This document shows, one piece after another, positions 32,398 through 44,300 of a stretch of DNA of 64,000 nucleotides. Within the stretch, counting starts at the first letter, position 1. Each line of letters starts with the position of its first letter. Location: the NCBI GenBank assembly GCA_020747015.1, contig JAGTJM010000033.1, positions 248,001 through 312,000 of the forward strand, written 5' to 3'. The translations under genes were made by a program, and so were the position numbers. This stretch comes from Pyrenochaeta sp. MPI-SDFR-AT-0127. Lineage: Eukaryota > Ascomycota > Dothideomycetes > Pleosporales > Cucurbitariaceae. The notes beneath the pieces are model-generated. The model saw only the letters and a program-made list of their open reading frames with translations. It searched no databases and had not been told where the DNA came from.

Positions 32398-33245
32398 TGC
32401 GTGTGGTGGCGAGGGGAGGGAGAGAGGGGTGGAACTAGGTAGAGATGGAGAAGAGCCCGCACCGATGCGAGACGACCATGCAGTAGAGGAGCGCTGGTGG
32501 GAGGGGGTGAGGTTGTGGCGGGCGCGCGGTGATGGCGAAAGCGTTTCTGACTGAATGGACGATGATAGAATCATTGATTTCCGCCGATTCCTCCGACGCC
32601 GACATGACTAAGCGAGACGGTCCAATCTCGGCGCGCGAACACATGCGCCCATTTGACAGTCCACTGTAGTATGTCAGTGACATTGACATTGTCAAAGTAC
32701 ACTACAAAGCTGCCCTGAAATTGTAATGCGATTCGCTTTGTAGGATTCCTTTTCTCTTCACGACCGATTATATCATCGCAACCCCCCAATCCTCGCCACT
32801 AAACTCACAACAGGCCACTAAATCCTGGCTCGAGCATTCGAATTGATTCTGAAAGAGAGTAGTAAGCTATATCTGCGTGTTACTAGCGCTCTGGGGTGCG
32901 CAAAATTTCGCGGCTCATACATCAAGGATGAACCGATATGCACCCAATATGCATCACCCCAGTTGCTTACTAGCGATTACCACTTAGACCAATATGGAGT
33001 ATTCCAGGAGAATGCTAATTACCCCTCTTCAACCTCCACCAATGATTGTTTAGCCCATACTCTTCTCTTTTCTTTGTTGCCGAAAGCAGAATGAGACCAG
33101 GGTGAAAGACGGTGTCTCGGCGACCACGACATCCAAATTCCAATCTTATATAGCCGACCGCTAGGATTTATTTTCTCATTGTCCTTGAACTCCACAAATT
33201 TCATGTTAGCAATTCACCTTCATTTTCTACACTTTGGATATCAAT
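32398..33245. promoter_or_regulatory. Divergent promoter region between m-AAA protease and a secreted protein gene
   Basis: About 850 bases separate two outward-reading starts. No specific element was identified. Confidence 0.4.
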
Positions 33246-33770
33246 ATGCGCCTCTCAAGCATCACCCTGGCCCTGTCCGCCATCTTGGTACCAGTTCTCG
33301 CCCAAGACGCAAACACAACCTACCTCGTCGCACCTGCTCTTGTCACAAATAGTGAGAACAACACCGTCTTTGAATGCTGGAAGCTCAAAACACCATTCAA
33401 ACGCTCCTCTGTTCCCGGTGTATCCGGCACCCAAGTAGCCACCATCTCCAACAACACAAATCTCGCTTACACTATCCTGCCGCCCCGCTACAATGGTGGT
33501 CTGCACACCGCACCTGTAGCACAACTCGTGCACTTCCTTTCTGGTGTCGCCCATCTAACTCTTCCTCAAGATAACGAGACAGAGCTGTGGATTGTAGGTG
33601 GGAAGGGTGGGCTGTTGTTTGCTGTTGATACAACAGGCCAAGGACATTTCACCAATTATCCAACTGACCAGGAGACTGTGGCTCTTGTAGCGCCGTTTGA
33701 GGGTGGTAGGGTACCAGAGTATGAGGTACTGAACGAGGGGCCTTGCCATGGCGTTCAGACTTTTATATAG
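33246..33770 (+). CDS. Small secreted protein, cupin-like in pattern
   Basis: The ATG at 33246 (MRLSSITLALSAILVPVLAQ) gives a clean signal peptide ending at Ala-Gln and a 174-aa precursor. The mature part has N-glycosylation sites (NTTYL, NNTV, NETE), LAYTILPPRYNGGLHTAPVA, QLVHFLSGVAHLTLP, ELWIVGGKGGLLFAVDTTG and PFEGGRVPEYEVL. Alternating Gly turns and the H...H...G pattern suggest a small beta-barrel of cupin type, which is inference. Fungi have families of such uncharacterised secreted proteins. An upstream ATG at 33234 adds four residues. Confidence 0.75.
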   Translation: MRLSSITLALSAILVPVLAQDANTTYLVAPALVTNSENNTVFECWKLKTPFKRSSVPGVSGTQVATISNNTNLAYTILPPRYNGGLHTAPVAQLVHFLSGVAHLTLPQDNETELWIVGGKGGLLFAVDTTGQGHFTNYPTDQETVALVAPFEGGRVPEYEVLNEGPCHGVQTFI

Positions 33771-34315
33771 TGGGATACTAGAGAGATATTTGTTGAAGGA
33801 GCGTGAATTTCGGAGCAAGGACAAATTTTGTACTTGGTTGATGAGGGGATTGAGCTTTGGCAACCGCCTTTGGATATTCAATTAGAGAATCTTTGGTGCT
33901 ACTTCAATATATATCTGACAATATGAAGCTGTTAGAGCGTACATAGACATATTGATATTTGTGCAGCGATATTCAGCACTGTGGGGCACATGGATATTGT
34001 GCGATCAATGTTTGGTCAATCTATTGACGTTTATAGCCTTCATATACCCGCGAAGACTGGTTAAAAATTTCTGCACCATAATAGCTAGGGTCCTAGTCAG
34101 AACAAATCATATGCCTCTTCTAAGGTGGTGTCTTGACCGGTCAATGCCAATTCACGAAAGAGGGCGTCCAATCGCGTTCACACTCAGGACCGCACAAGGC
34201 TGAGCCTACAGAGGTTGAAATTCAAGCATGCCTCCACTATTGATGATAAATACTCTTTTTCCTTCCTTCTCTTCTTCCACTTGGCTTCAGATAACGTCGA
34301 ATTAGCGGTGCCAGC
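33771..34315. other. Intergenic, nothing recognised
   Basis: AT-rich 3' flank of the secreted protein gene and promoter of the next gene. Confidence 0.4.
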
Positions 34316-37300
34316 ATGGCGGAGGCGCTCTCCGTGGTAGGTACCGCCTTTGGTGTGGTTTCCCTGGGTATCAAGGTGTGCGAAGATTTGGTGACGTACA
34401 TTGGCCACGCCAAGAACATGAAAATAGAAGTTGCCCATGTTGTGAATCATTTGGAAGAATTGGAAACTATTCTTGAACAGCTGCAAAGTATTGTTAGCTC
34501 AGTCAGCCCAACGGTTTTTCCCAGGCCATCGAGCGCGGAGAGCGGAATTGCAGCCTGCGGAGCTGCGCTAATCGATCTACGCCAGAAAGTGTCTTCCCAT
34601 TCCTCGAATGGAAAGCCAGACGGTCTCATGACTCAAATAACACACTGGAGGAAACATTTATTGTATCCTTTCAAACGAGAAGACCTTCTATTTCTCAAGG
34701 ACGTTGTCGGGGGTCTTCAGCTGAACCTCATAGTGGCATTGCAAGCGTTGCAGCTGTAAGCCTTTCAATATCCTGCAATTACCAGCATCGGCACACAAGC
34801 TAACAACTATAAAGAGCGCAACAAGATGAAAATCATACACGAACAAGCGGAGATCTAGTTAGTCTAGCCCAATTGACTGTCACTAGTACGGCCTCTGTAC
34901 GCTGCGATATTGAGGAGATGCAATCGAATATTTCAGATACTATGGCTGTCGTGAAGCCCATCGCAGTAGACATACGTATCATGATGAAGCAGATGACGAG
35001 AGTCGCAGCTTCGATGACTAAATTGGTTGGTTCATCCCGGAATTGTTTCTTGACTTAGTTCAATTCTGATGGATCGTAGGAGTCTAGACTGAACGAACAA
35101 ACAATCGACAACTATGCACCCCGTGATATTCGGAAGGACATACGCAATACTCACCGCCTTGATCAACAGTTGAATAACACAGATGTTACACACACGAGAA
35201 CTTATGATGACTGCAAATGCGATCTGGCCGCCAAAACTCGGACATTGGCCTCTTGGGAAAGCTCATGGAACTTTTTAATATCCGTCAAAGAGATGACTTC
35301 ATTGAAACATGTTGACACCTGCACATATTCTTCATTCTCTACCCACCATAGCTCCTTACAAGTCAGGCTTTCGTTCTGCGTTAATGCGCTTCGCCGAAAG
35401 ATCAGCCTAGCATACGCGCTGCATTCTAAAGCCTCATACTTCAATATTCAACCATCGCTGCGGATTCATCGCATCGTTCCTCACTTTTCTAAAGCTTTCA
35501 GACGATTTGCAATTCGTTTGGGGAGTCTCAAACCTCCGTTCCATAAGAACGGTGAGTTACTAAGGAACGTGTTTGAAAGCAGGGAAGCTATGCCACATGA
35601 CCGCCTTGCAAATGGTACGACCCTTTTACACGTGAGTCTCAGTTGCAACGATTTCACATTCTAGCTGATGTTGGGGCAAGCAATTCGCAGAAGATGTCGG
35701 TATATTTTGGTTCTACACAGATTTCAAGCCTTGGTTACACTCTGCATTAGCGAACGAATTTCGGTTCCTTGTCAGGGTCATGGGGGACACTGCAAAAGAG
35801 AGAAATGATATGGGACAGTATGTATCCTGTACTTACGCTGTTTACTGGTATTGAGCATTAACAGGAGTGCTTATGATGTACTTTTAATCAGCTTTCATCT
35901 CGCAATGATTGGCAGGCCACAAAGCTTGGACGATATAAATTCACTCTGGAGTCTCATAGTTTCAGCTAACTCAACCTGGATAGCAATGTGCTCTCTAAAA
36001 GAAGGGTCGAAAGAGCAAGACATTATGAGTGTTTACCTAGGAAAAGATGCCAGAGCACTGCAATATCGTCTAGATCGGGGCTTAGATGCAAATACTACTG
36101 GTTTAGCGGGCGCATATGGGTGGGTTGACGGAATTCCTACAGAACTTTCATTCACAGCCCTCCAACTAGCAACGCACATTGGTTGGCGACGAGGTTGCGA
36201 GATTCTTCTCCAGAATGGTGCGCAAATCAAGCATGCCAAGCCCACGTTTTCTTTTACATCTTTCTTGATAAATGCTACAACATCGGGCGATAAAGGAACA
36301 CTAAGGCTTTGGTTGGACATCAGAAAGACTGCAACTTTCGAAGATTTGCACTTCATCGGCAACATTGAAACAGCTCTTATGTGCTGTCTTCAAACCTATG
36401 ACACTCCTCCTTCCGCCGATGTCCAAGACCTGTTAGTAGAGGATCTAAAAAGACAGAGAAAAGAGCTTGAGCAAATTTCCAGGATTCATCTGATCAGAAA
36501 CAATGATCGTCAACGTGGCGGAAGGGTTCTTGATAGTACAGCATGGTCGACTTGTAATGCGCTGGAGAGTCGAGGCATCTTTGTCAGTGCATGGATCCGC
36601 CCTCTTAAACATGCCAGTATCTACCATAGCCTCTCGCCAATCAGTTCAACTGTAGCTGAAAAATTCTATGGCGCTGGATTCAAAGATGTGCATGTATCCG
36701 ACTTTAAAGCGGCCCACAGAATCATCCCGCCGCTTATATACAATATTATGGCAGTAGAAACCCTTGACCTCGCCAAAAGCCTTCGATTGAGCGAGTGGTT
36801 TTTATCTAAGGGAGTTACTCTAGAAGAGACCTGGCCAGACTCGACCATGGCTACGTGGGCGATTTTGGCATTCCAAGTTGGCAGATATCTTGGTGGCCGC
36901 ATAGATCTTGGATTTGGCAGATTCGCAGAGTGGGATCCTGAACTCGAACGAATTATTATGGCTGTATCTGTAGTACAACAGGTGGATTGCTGCAGTTGTC
37001 CCTGCAGTGCTCGTGGATGCTCACCCCTGTCTTCCATCATCCGAGGCGCGGTGTGGTACTTGGGAAACAGGGAGCGCCTCACCACAACGAAACCTGGGGT
37101 ACAAGAACGACTGCTAATATTTTTTGTTACCTCGTGGATCGCACCAGCTATACGATGTTACCGGAGTCTGTCGTCCGTGTTATTTCGCTCGCTGTCTTTT
37201 TGGCAACTGGACCTCCATCATACCTGCTGCAATATTCCTGCAATCGCACTCTACAGTGATCCACATTACACTGATCTCCCCTATAGTTTAGTCTACCGCT

Positions 37301-37899
37301 ACTACCGACAAGCGTCAAAAAAAATTACGACCTCTGTGTGTAAGACGGAAAATCTTGATGAAATTCAGAAACAAGACGACTTTCTGAGAGAAAAACTAGA
37401 TATACTGGTTTTAGAATGCGATGCCGCTTTTCGAGAGCATAAGTATGATATTGTTGATTTTATCATGGAAGTATGGAGTGAGAAGATGCAAAAATTGCTA
37501 CAGGCGTTGACCGAGGAAGACAGCAAAAAATACAGCCACGAGCGAGAGCTTCTAGGTGTGTCACAGACCGAGTTTGACTTACAAGGTACTGGCATCATTG
37601 GTGATATTGATATCTCTACCGAAGTTGGACCAGCAGGACAATCACTGTCTGAACTCCTGCCTAGCGCTCATACTGTGGAAGGCCTGAATCTGGAATTCGC
37701 ATCTAATAGCGTGAATGAAGAAAATTATGGAGATGAGATCGGGATTGAACAAGAGGAAGATGATTCGTTGTATGTATTTCCAATGGGTGATAGTGATAGT
37801 GGTGAGGAAAGCGACGACAGCGAAAGCAAAGACCAAACAGGCCGGTTTCATGTTCTTGGCTCTCTATGTAAATTTCAGATGCGTAAACAATCGGACTAG
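34316..37899 (+). CDS. Large STAND-N-terminal / ankyrin-like protein
   Basis: Five exons (34316-34755, 34815-35025, 35080-35631, 35681-35817, 35865-37899) give 1124 aa; all four introns (47-59 nt) keep the frame. The N-terminus (MAEALSVVGTAFGVVSLGIK) is the amphipathic helix of fungal STAND N-terminal domains, followed by helices (HLEELETILEQLQSIVSS) and a DDCKC Cys pair about residue 235. NGTTLLHQFAEDVG near residue 400 and FTALQLATHIGWRRGCEILL then NGAQIKHAKP about residues 530-570 look like diverged ankyrin repeats. A Cys cluster CSCPCSARGCSP lies near residue 825. The C-terminus is acidic (EEDDSLYVFPMGDSDSGEES). Such proteins in Pleosporales are candidate immunity or allorecognition factors; no substrate is known. 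Confidence 0.75.
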
Positions 37900-37980
37900 C
37901 GGCGTAATTATACAACGGAAGATGCAGATCTTGTAGACGATTAGGGTTTGTTTGGTGTTACCATACTATAATAATTGAGT

Positions 37981-39368
37981 CTACCATCGGAGTTTGGATG
38001 GCTTCCAATACCACATCATGCGCCAGGAGTCCATCAGTCCAAGCCCCCAGTATTGCAGCGCACTCGGTAAGGCTTCTTTGAATGCGCGCTGATAATTCTC
38101 GCCATACCATACACTTCTTGCGCAATGAAGATTCGCAAAATCCAGTACCTCTGCCTCCCACTCCTTCGCATCAATATCGCCCTTGATCAGCCGCTCCATT
38201 GCCAGGCAGTTGAATGCGGCCTGATTCGTGCTCGAGGCAGTATGTGGCCTGTAAAGACTCAATGCGTCTCCCACGAGTAGGATCTTTCCGTCTTCAAACA
38301 CAGCTCGAGGCGAGACGAAGTCAGTGATGGACTGGACGAAGGGGCGCTTGATCTTCCGTATGACTTCTCTGTGAGGGGGAGCTAGGAGGTGGTCTTTGGC
38401 GAGAACTTTGTCCCAAATTTCAGATCGTACATGAGCTGCGGGTACTATATACTGATGGCGATGCTCGTTCTTGTCACGCATCAGTTCATCCATGGACTCT
38501 TTGGTCTCGTTTGTATACCACAAGAAGTTCAAGAACCGCTTGCCGGGTTCGAGAGATCCGGTCTCGCCCGGAATGATATATCTAATTCTGCTGTTAGCTG
38601 CTAGAGACGATGTTCAAATACATGGAACTTACACAAGAGCATGATCATCCTGCATCAAGTTCAAAGTAACATTCTTTTGGAATGTAGAAAGCACCTCTGG
38701 TGACACCTCATTCTCAGGAACAGTGCCTCGCCAAGCAACATATCCAGTAAACTTTCTCTGACTCTCTGGCGCATATTTCTGTCTAATCTGAGAATTTGGG
38801 CCGTCCGCGGCTATCACGCGATCTGCTCTCAAAACATACTCAAGCCCAGTTTCTAAGTTCATAACGGTTACATTGACATTGTTGCCATCAACCGCGATCG
38901 AAATCACTTTATGTCGAGCCACAAAATGAGCCTCGCCAGCTCCCTCATAGCTTGTTGGTGGAGGGGTTGGGTAATATTCGCTGGCCTTTCCATCGAAGTT
39001 TGCACGTAGACGCCAGTACAGTGCATCCCAGCTTGTAACCATTCGAGGTGCTTTGAAATAGTGCGATACCAGTCCTGTTGAACCTACAAACTGTAATCGC
39101 TCACTTTTGAGGCTGAAAGGTGTGGAAATTCGGTCATAGCGCCGCAGGAACTCTAGGCAGTCGGCTGCACAGCACACGCCTGCCATATGACTTTCTCGAA
39201 TGTCGTCGGCCTGCTCTATGATATGCACGCTGTGGCCAAGACTGCGGAGCATGATGCCGTGCATCAGGCCGGCAAGCGAACCGCCGACCTTTGCATGTTA
39301 ACTCCAAGTTTCATAAGACTAGATTGAAGGACACTTACTACGATGAACTGTTGTTGTGCTGTACTCAT
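37981..39368 (-). CDS. FAD-dependent monooxygenase (aromatic hydroxylase type)
   Basis: Three exons (39368-39339, 39288-38633, 38581-37981) encode 428 aa; introns are 50 and 51 nt with consensus sites. The Rossmann FAD motif IVVGGSLAGLMHGIMLRSLG is completed only by splicing the 10-codon first exon to exon 2. Downstream are the DG motif VIAADGPNSQIRQ (about residue 170) and the second FAD motif LVGDALSLYRPHTASSTNQA (about residue 310), the class A flavin monooxygenase layout. These enzymes hydroxylate aromatic or enolic carbons using NAD(P)H and O2. It is transcribed away from the CMD-like gene across a 353-bp shared promoter, and is inferred to be a tailoring enzyme at the left border of the PKS cluster. 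Confidence 0.88.
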
Positions 39369-39721
39369 TGCCGCGATGGGATTTGAAAGCTCTGGGAGAC
39401 TCAAAGTTTGGCAACATGAACCTGATCATTACGGCCAGACAAGTCTATCGTCACAATACCCAGCAATCCCTGGCCTCGCAAGGCACTCAGCGCGTACGAA
39501 TAGCTCGGTATCCGTGCTGACCGCCCTCAATAGCCGGTAGGCATCCTCCCATCCCAGCAAGATCGAATATAAAAAGCCTAAGACGGCATGACAAGATCGC
39601 CAATCTAAGCCACCCGCCTGTGCCTACGAGCCTTGTTCAAAGAGTAATCTTCCGCTGTAACGTCTTTCAACACCACCCTTATCTTACCCGCCAGTCCCTA
39701 GTCTGGACCCTCATTCCAAAT
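39369..39721. promoter_or_regulatory. Bidirectional promoter of the FAD monooxygenase and CMD-like genes
   Basis: The two starts are only 353 bases apart and point outward, so the genes are probably co-regulated. No defined operator was recognised. Confidence 0.5.
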
Positions 39722-40403
39722 ATGGCATCGCGATTCCCCACACCCTCCGGTGAAGCCTCCCTTCGAGATGTCGTCAGCTCGGCTCTTGATGTTCTCCACC
39801 ACGGCCCCGCACCGTTTGAGCATGAAGATGCTAACGGTCAGCTCATCGGGTGCTACGCATCGATGCCGTGAGTACCAGGGTTTTGCCCTGGCCGATATGG
39901 GCCTCGGCACACCTCTATATACGGCAAGGCTGACACGATCAAATAGCTACACGCCTCACATTGCCCCCGCTGCATTCAGCCTCATGCAAACAATATACAC
40001 CCCCGCCACGCTTCCTGCACGCTTGCGCCAGCTGGGCATATTAGCCGTTGCTTCAGTGTACAAGGCGCCTTACGTGCTGTACTGCCACACGCCAGTCTCC
40101 GAGAAATTAGGGTTCTCTGAACAGCAGTTCCGGGATGCTGTTGATGGAGTCACGCCACAGAGCCTATCCGATTCGGAGTCCGTGGCGTTTGAGACGGCGC
40201 TAAAACTGGCTAGAGATAGGCACGCGCTCAGCGACGAGGATTTTGCCCGAGCTGAGACTGTTCTCGGAAAGGAGGGCGTTGCTGGGCTGGCGAATGTGGT
40301 TGCAGGGTATGTGTACGTGTGCATCTTGGTTAATGTTGCGGGGCCAAGGCCTGGCGGCTGGGAGCAGGGTTCCGAGCAACGGGAGGCGGAGAAGAAGGTC
40401 TGA
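39722..40403 (+). CDS. Carboxymuconolactone decarboxylase (CMD/AhpD-like) protein
   Basis: Exons 39722-39867 and 39947-40403 (79-nt intron, GTGAGT...AATAG) give 200 aa. The sequence RLRQLGILAVASVYKAPYVL, followed by YCHTPVSEKLGFSEQQFRDAV, matches the core helices of the CMD fold. The usual second Cys of the CxxC pair is not present, so an AhpD-like peroxidase activity is unlikely. SDSESVAFETALKLARDRHA and GLANVVAGYVYVCILVNVAG complete the fold. In fungal clusters CMD-like proteins act as decarboxylases, dehydratases or cyclisation helpers; the role here is inferred from position beside an FAD monooxygenase and a PKS. The ATG sits in ATATGG context, a weaker start, but is the first in frame. 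Confidence 0.82.
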
Positions 40404-41094
40404 GAACCGATCTCATGATTGGTAGATCTGTAGATATTTCATGTAAGCGAACTCGGGTCTCAATTTCAGCGTTTTGTTGGCCGTCTCTGGTCGATTCCGC
40501 GAGATCGTGGTGGGTCAACCGCAATGTACATGTGTCAAATTTGCGTATTGCCTTGCATCGGATTTGCTCATGACCGAAATGCTGCTGTGTCCCATTGGCA
40601 GATATCGTCAATACGCGGCACAAGCTTCATAGTTCGGCCATGGCGCCGACGGGACGGCTAGAGCCTTGGAACAGTGCGCAAGCCACGCTAGGTTTGGGCG
40701 GGAGCGTGGCCACGACGCCTCTCCCGCGGCACGACGGTGATGCCTGTTCTAACGTGCAGGCCCCCAGCATGGTACGAGCCGCTGACTGAATATTACATCC
40801 TTGTTCGAGGCTGGTGAAACCAGGCAACCAGCAGGAAAAGTATCGACAGGACTTGTCTCTGCATCAGCGCAAAGTAGTCATTCCAGATAAGACAAGAGAG
40901 GGCTATTCGATGATTGATGGAGAAGGTAGCGAACATGAATCACAACACCCTTACAACGGCATGTTAGACCAAAATGTTGGGCCAATGATGTTCAGTTATC
41001 TTGCCTAGTGCTTACTACATGGCTATCGTGAAATTTAACGCTATACCAATCCTCGCGTATGAACCCTTTGCACACCACCGAGGCCCCTACTACG
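40404..41094. other. Convergent intergenic region
   Basis: Lies between the 3' ends of the CMD-like and SDR genes; short frames here have no motif. Confidence 0.4.
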
Positions 41095-42103
41095 CTAGAT
41101 ACCCAAGTGCACTGTCAACGTAAGCCCAGAGTCCAGGATCAAGCCGATGCCGTTCACGTAGGACGCCGCTGGGCTAAGCAGGTAGACGATGCTGTCGCCG
41201 ACCTCATCGGGCTCCGCAGGCCGGCCCACCGGCACTGCAGCCTTGATAAAGTCCCCTATAGGCGGAAATTTCTTGCTCTCAGCGTCAAACATCGGCGTGC
41301 GGACCCAACTAGGACAGATTGCATTGACACGAATGCCTTTTCCGGCTGTGTCCTGGGCTGCGATTCGTGTCAGCGGTGTGCAACGATGCTCTGAGTCTCA
41401 ATGACGCTGTTTACCTGTTGCCTTTGTGATTCCCAGTGCTGCATGCTTCGAAGCAATGTATGCAACTTTTCCAGGTACTGCGGCGTATGACAAGGCAGAT
41501 GTAACATTCACAATGGCGCCACGACCCAAGTCTCGAGATTCGCCAGTGATGGTTTTGAAGCTGCGCGAATCCTGCTTCGACATTGCCGCAATCGCTGCTT
41601 GTGAGCAAAGAAGTATTCCACGTGAATTGACGGCCAAGACCTTGTCATAGTCGGCGATGTCAACGTCTGGGACTGGGACGTAATTGGCGACATCGATCTT
41701 GCGCACCATCAGTTTCATGGGCTTGTCAAACGATGAAGGGGGAGATGACATACACCTGCACTATTCACAAGGTAGTCAAGCCGGCCAAACTCCTCAACCA
41801 CCTTAGCGAATACACCATTGACGCTCTCGACACTTGTCACGTCGATTTGGTATGCGCGCGCCTCGTAGTCTGGGTTCGTAGCATATTTCTTGCTGGCAGT
41901 GGCAGACTCTTGAACTCTTGCAATGTCAATGTCAGCGAACACAACTGCACGGGCACCTGATGCTGCAAGTGCGTTTGCTGCTCCTAAACCGATGCCCCCG
42001 GCTGACTACAGACATGTTAGTGATGCATTCAAGACACGAGCGACTGTTTTCCATGACATACGCCTGTGACAATTGCAACCCCTTCTGTTTGGAAAGAAGC
42101 CAT
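41095..42103 (-). CDS. Short-chain dehydrogenase/reductase (classical SDR)
   Basis: Four exons (42103-42062, 42005-41754, 41697-41415, 41357-41095) encode 279 aa; introns are 56-57 nt. The cofactor motif VAIVTGSAGGIGLGAA (TGxxxGIG) is formed across the first splice. Then come NSAG (residue ~94), GAIVNVTSALSYAAVPGKVA with the catalytic Ser, and YIASKHAALG with the YxxxK pair. The C-terminal part GKGIRVNAICPSWVRTPM and SYVNGIGLILDSGL is typical. An acidic residue after beta-2 (FADIDIARV) favours NAD(H). The last residues lack the usual GG.T end. The probable role is oxidation or reduction of a hydroxyl/keto group on the cluster product. It is transcribed divergently from the rhodopsin-family gene. 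Confidence 0.9.
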
Positions 42104-43042
42104 GTTCAGTTTTTGTAATTTGCGTATGTGTCAAGAGTGCAGAGGCGACTGGCCGGCCCTTTAGGACCCCAAGGTAGCAGCAAGAGCAGCTCAATCACGT
42201 GATAGGAAGAATCTATCCTTCCGTCTAGTGATGGGAAAAGGTACGCAATTTTCCCTTATGCCTGCGCCGCAATTACTTGCAGGAGGATCCTACATTGCAA
42301 TCACCGCGAAATAACACCGAACCACTTCATCGACGCTCTCGCCATGCACTACGCCGCACCGGAATCTCGCCCCATCTCGCGACCAAGCTACCGGGACCAT
42401 ACCAAGACGCGGGCGGCCGGTTGGCGGCTAAATACGTTCAAACTGCAGATCGAACAGGTAGCCTCGCCAATTACTGGCGCGGCCCGCTGTGTGGGTCGTC
42501 AGACGGCACAATCCACGCACACCCGTGAAACCTGAGCGATGCTGACTGTTTACTGCGTTAGCCTCTTCTTCCTGAAGACGGCCGAAGGGCGTTGACTGTG
42601 TGGAACTTCATCTTAAAATACATGGAAACGAGTTGCCAGACACAAAATGAGGCGTGACGATATTTCTACGAACACGTCAAGGTCTCGATCGCTGCCCTAC
42701 CCATAACCAAGGATTCCAACAGTTGCGCACTCTGAAGAAGCCGTCCCTGGCCTGAGCACACGGTACTGATGCATGTTCCCTGCTGTACAGCCAGCATCAC
42801 GCCATCACGGCCAATCATCTCATATACGGTCAATGAATGCAACGCCCCGCGATGCTCACCCTGGCAACTCCGACATAACTGTCACCCTACTCGAATCCCA
42901 CCCACCATAAGCTGAATCATATATCACCAGCCTTGTGCTTACTTTGTAATGTGACTTTTTTGTGGACACAGCAGCGGTTGAATTCATCGTTTCCGCCCCA
43001 TCTTCAACACAGAAACAACAATTCCGGACAACAGCACCAAAC
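42104..43042. promoter_or_regulatory. Divergent promoter region, SDR / rhodopsin-family gene
   Basis: About 940 bases between outward starts; short frames near 42277-42535 have no motif. No binding site could be assigned. Confidence 0.4.
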
Positions 43043-44300
43043 ATGTCAGCACCGCCAGAGGACCTCTATGCGGATCGGGGTCCTAGGCTCGCGGTGTACA
43101 ATGCGGCTATGATTGCCATTCCGACTATTGGAGTTGCCGTGAGATTTTGGTCGAGAGCACTCACCACACATGAGAAGCACCGCAAGTTTTGGTGGGATGA
43201 TTGGGCAGTCCTATTCGCCTTGGTACGATTATCGACGCAATTCGCTATGGAATCACAATTGCTAACGTGATGGGAAGCCATGGTGTGTGGCCAGTAACTC
43301 TCTTGCGATCGAAATGATTCGACTTGGGCTAGGCAAACACATAGCCGTCGTCCCGACCCCAAACGTCTTTCAAGCGCTCAAAGTTCTCTTCGCGACTTAC
43401 CTCGTCTATGACACCGGTTTGACTCTTGCGAAGGTGTCTGCTCTGTTCTTCCTTGCCAGGATCTTTGGACTACACTCCAAAAACTTCAATCGGCTGCTTT
43501 GGGCAACACATGGCCTTGTGTGGGCATGGTGGGTCGGTATTGTGTTTGCCACAATCTTCATGTGCAAGCCCATTGCTAAACAGTGGAATCCTGTCCTTGA
43601 AGGTACCTGCGGGAGCAATAATGCACTATGGCTAGGAAGCGCGATTCCCAGCGTCCTCATCGATCTTATCATTCTTATACTTCCGATGCCGATGCTTTGG
43701 CGACTACAGCTGAGGAGGTCTCGCAAGATTCTCGTCACCACGGTGTTTGTCTGCGGTTATTGGTAGGTTCAGATGCACCATGGACACAAAAGTCGTGCTG
43801 ATCGTATTTCCAGCGTCATTCTTGTTTCTATCGGCCGCTTGGTGACCGTTATCAAGAGTGGTGAAGCTTTGAACACTGATCTAACCTGTGAGGCCGCCTC
43901 TTTTAATATCTTCTCTGCTCGCATGCTGACACTGCATTTAGGGGCTGGCGTTCCTCCGCTATATTGGCTTGGAGCAGAAACCCCAATCACCATCCTCAGT
44001 GTCTCTCTCCCAAGTGTTTTCTTTCTCTTCCGTCGCGCACGCCAACACGGAGCCGCATCACTTTTCAGCTCGCGCGTGAGTGGCTCTCGCATACCACTAC
44101 AAGACGGCGTGAGCGACCGAATGGGCCCAAGCTCGTCAGGTTCAAGCAACTCGTTGCAGAATATATACGCAGGACCGGACAAGTGCGAAACAGACGCAAC
44201 AGTAGACGTTGCCACTATTCCAGACCCTTCTCGTACACATGGTGACACGTCTGGAAAAGCAATTCATGTTTCGAGCGAATTTGCTGTCTCGCGCGTTTGA
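43043..44300 (+). pseudogene. Fungal rhodopsin-family (PTH11-related) membrane protein with an apparent frameshift
   Basis: Exons inferred: 43043-43282, 43333-43762, 43815-43887, 43942-44300. The start MSAPPEDLYADRGPRLAVYN leads to FWWDDWAVLFAL, the hallmark WWDDW-type motif. The following conserved helix (TIIDAIRYGITIANVMGSHG) is in a different phase, with one base apparently missing near 43219-43225 and no room for an intron. From exon 2 the frame is clean: KHIAVVPTPNVFQALKVLFA, TGLTLAKVSALFFLARIFGL, CKPIAKQWNP, ALWLGSAIPSVLIDLIILIL, then AGVPPLYWLGAETPITILSV. About seven membrane helices would result in an intact gene, followed by a Ser-rich tail. Such genes often sit in or beside biosynthetic clusters. 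Either a recent pseudogene or a sequence error. Confidence 0.72.
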
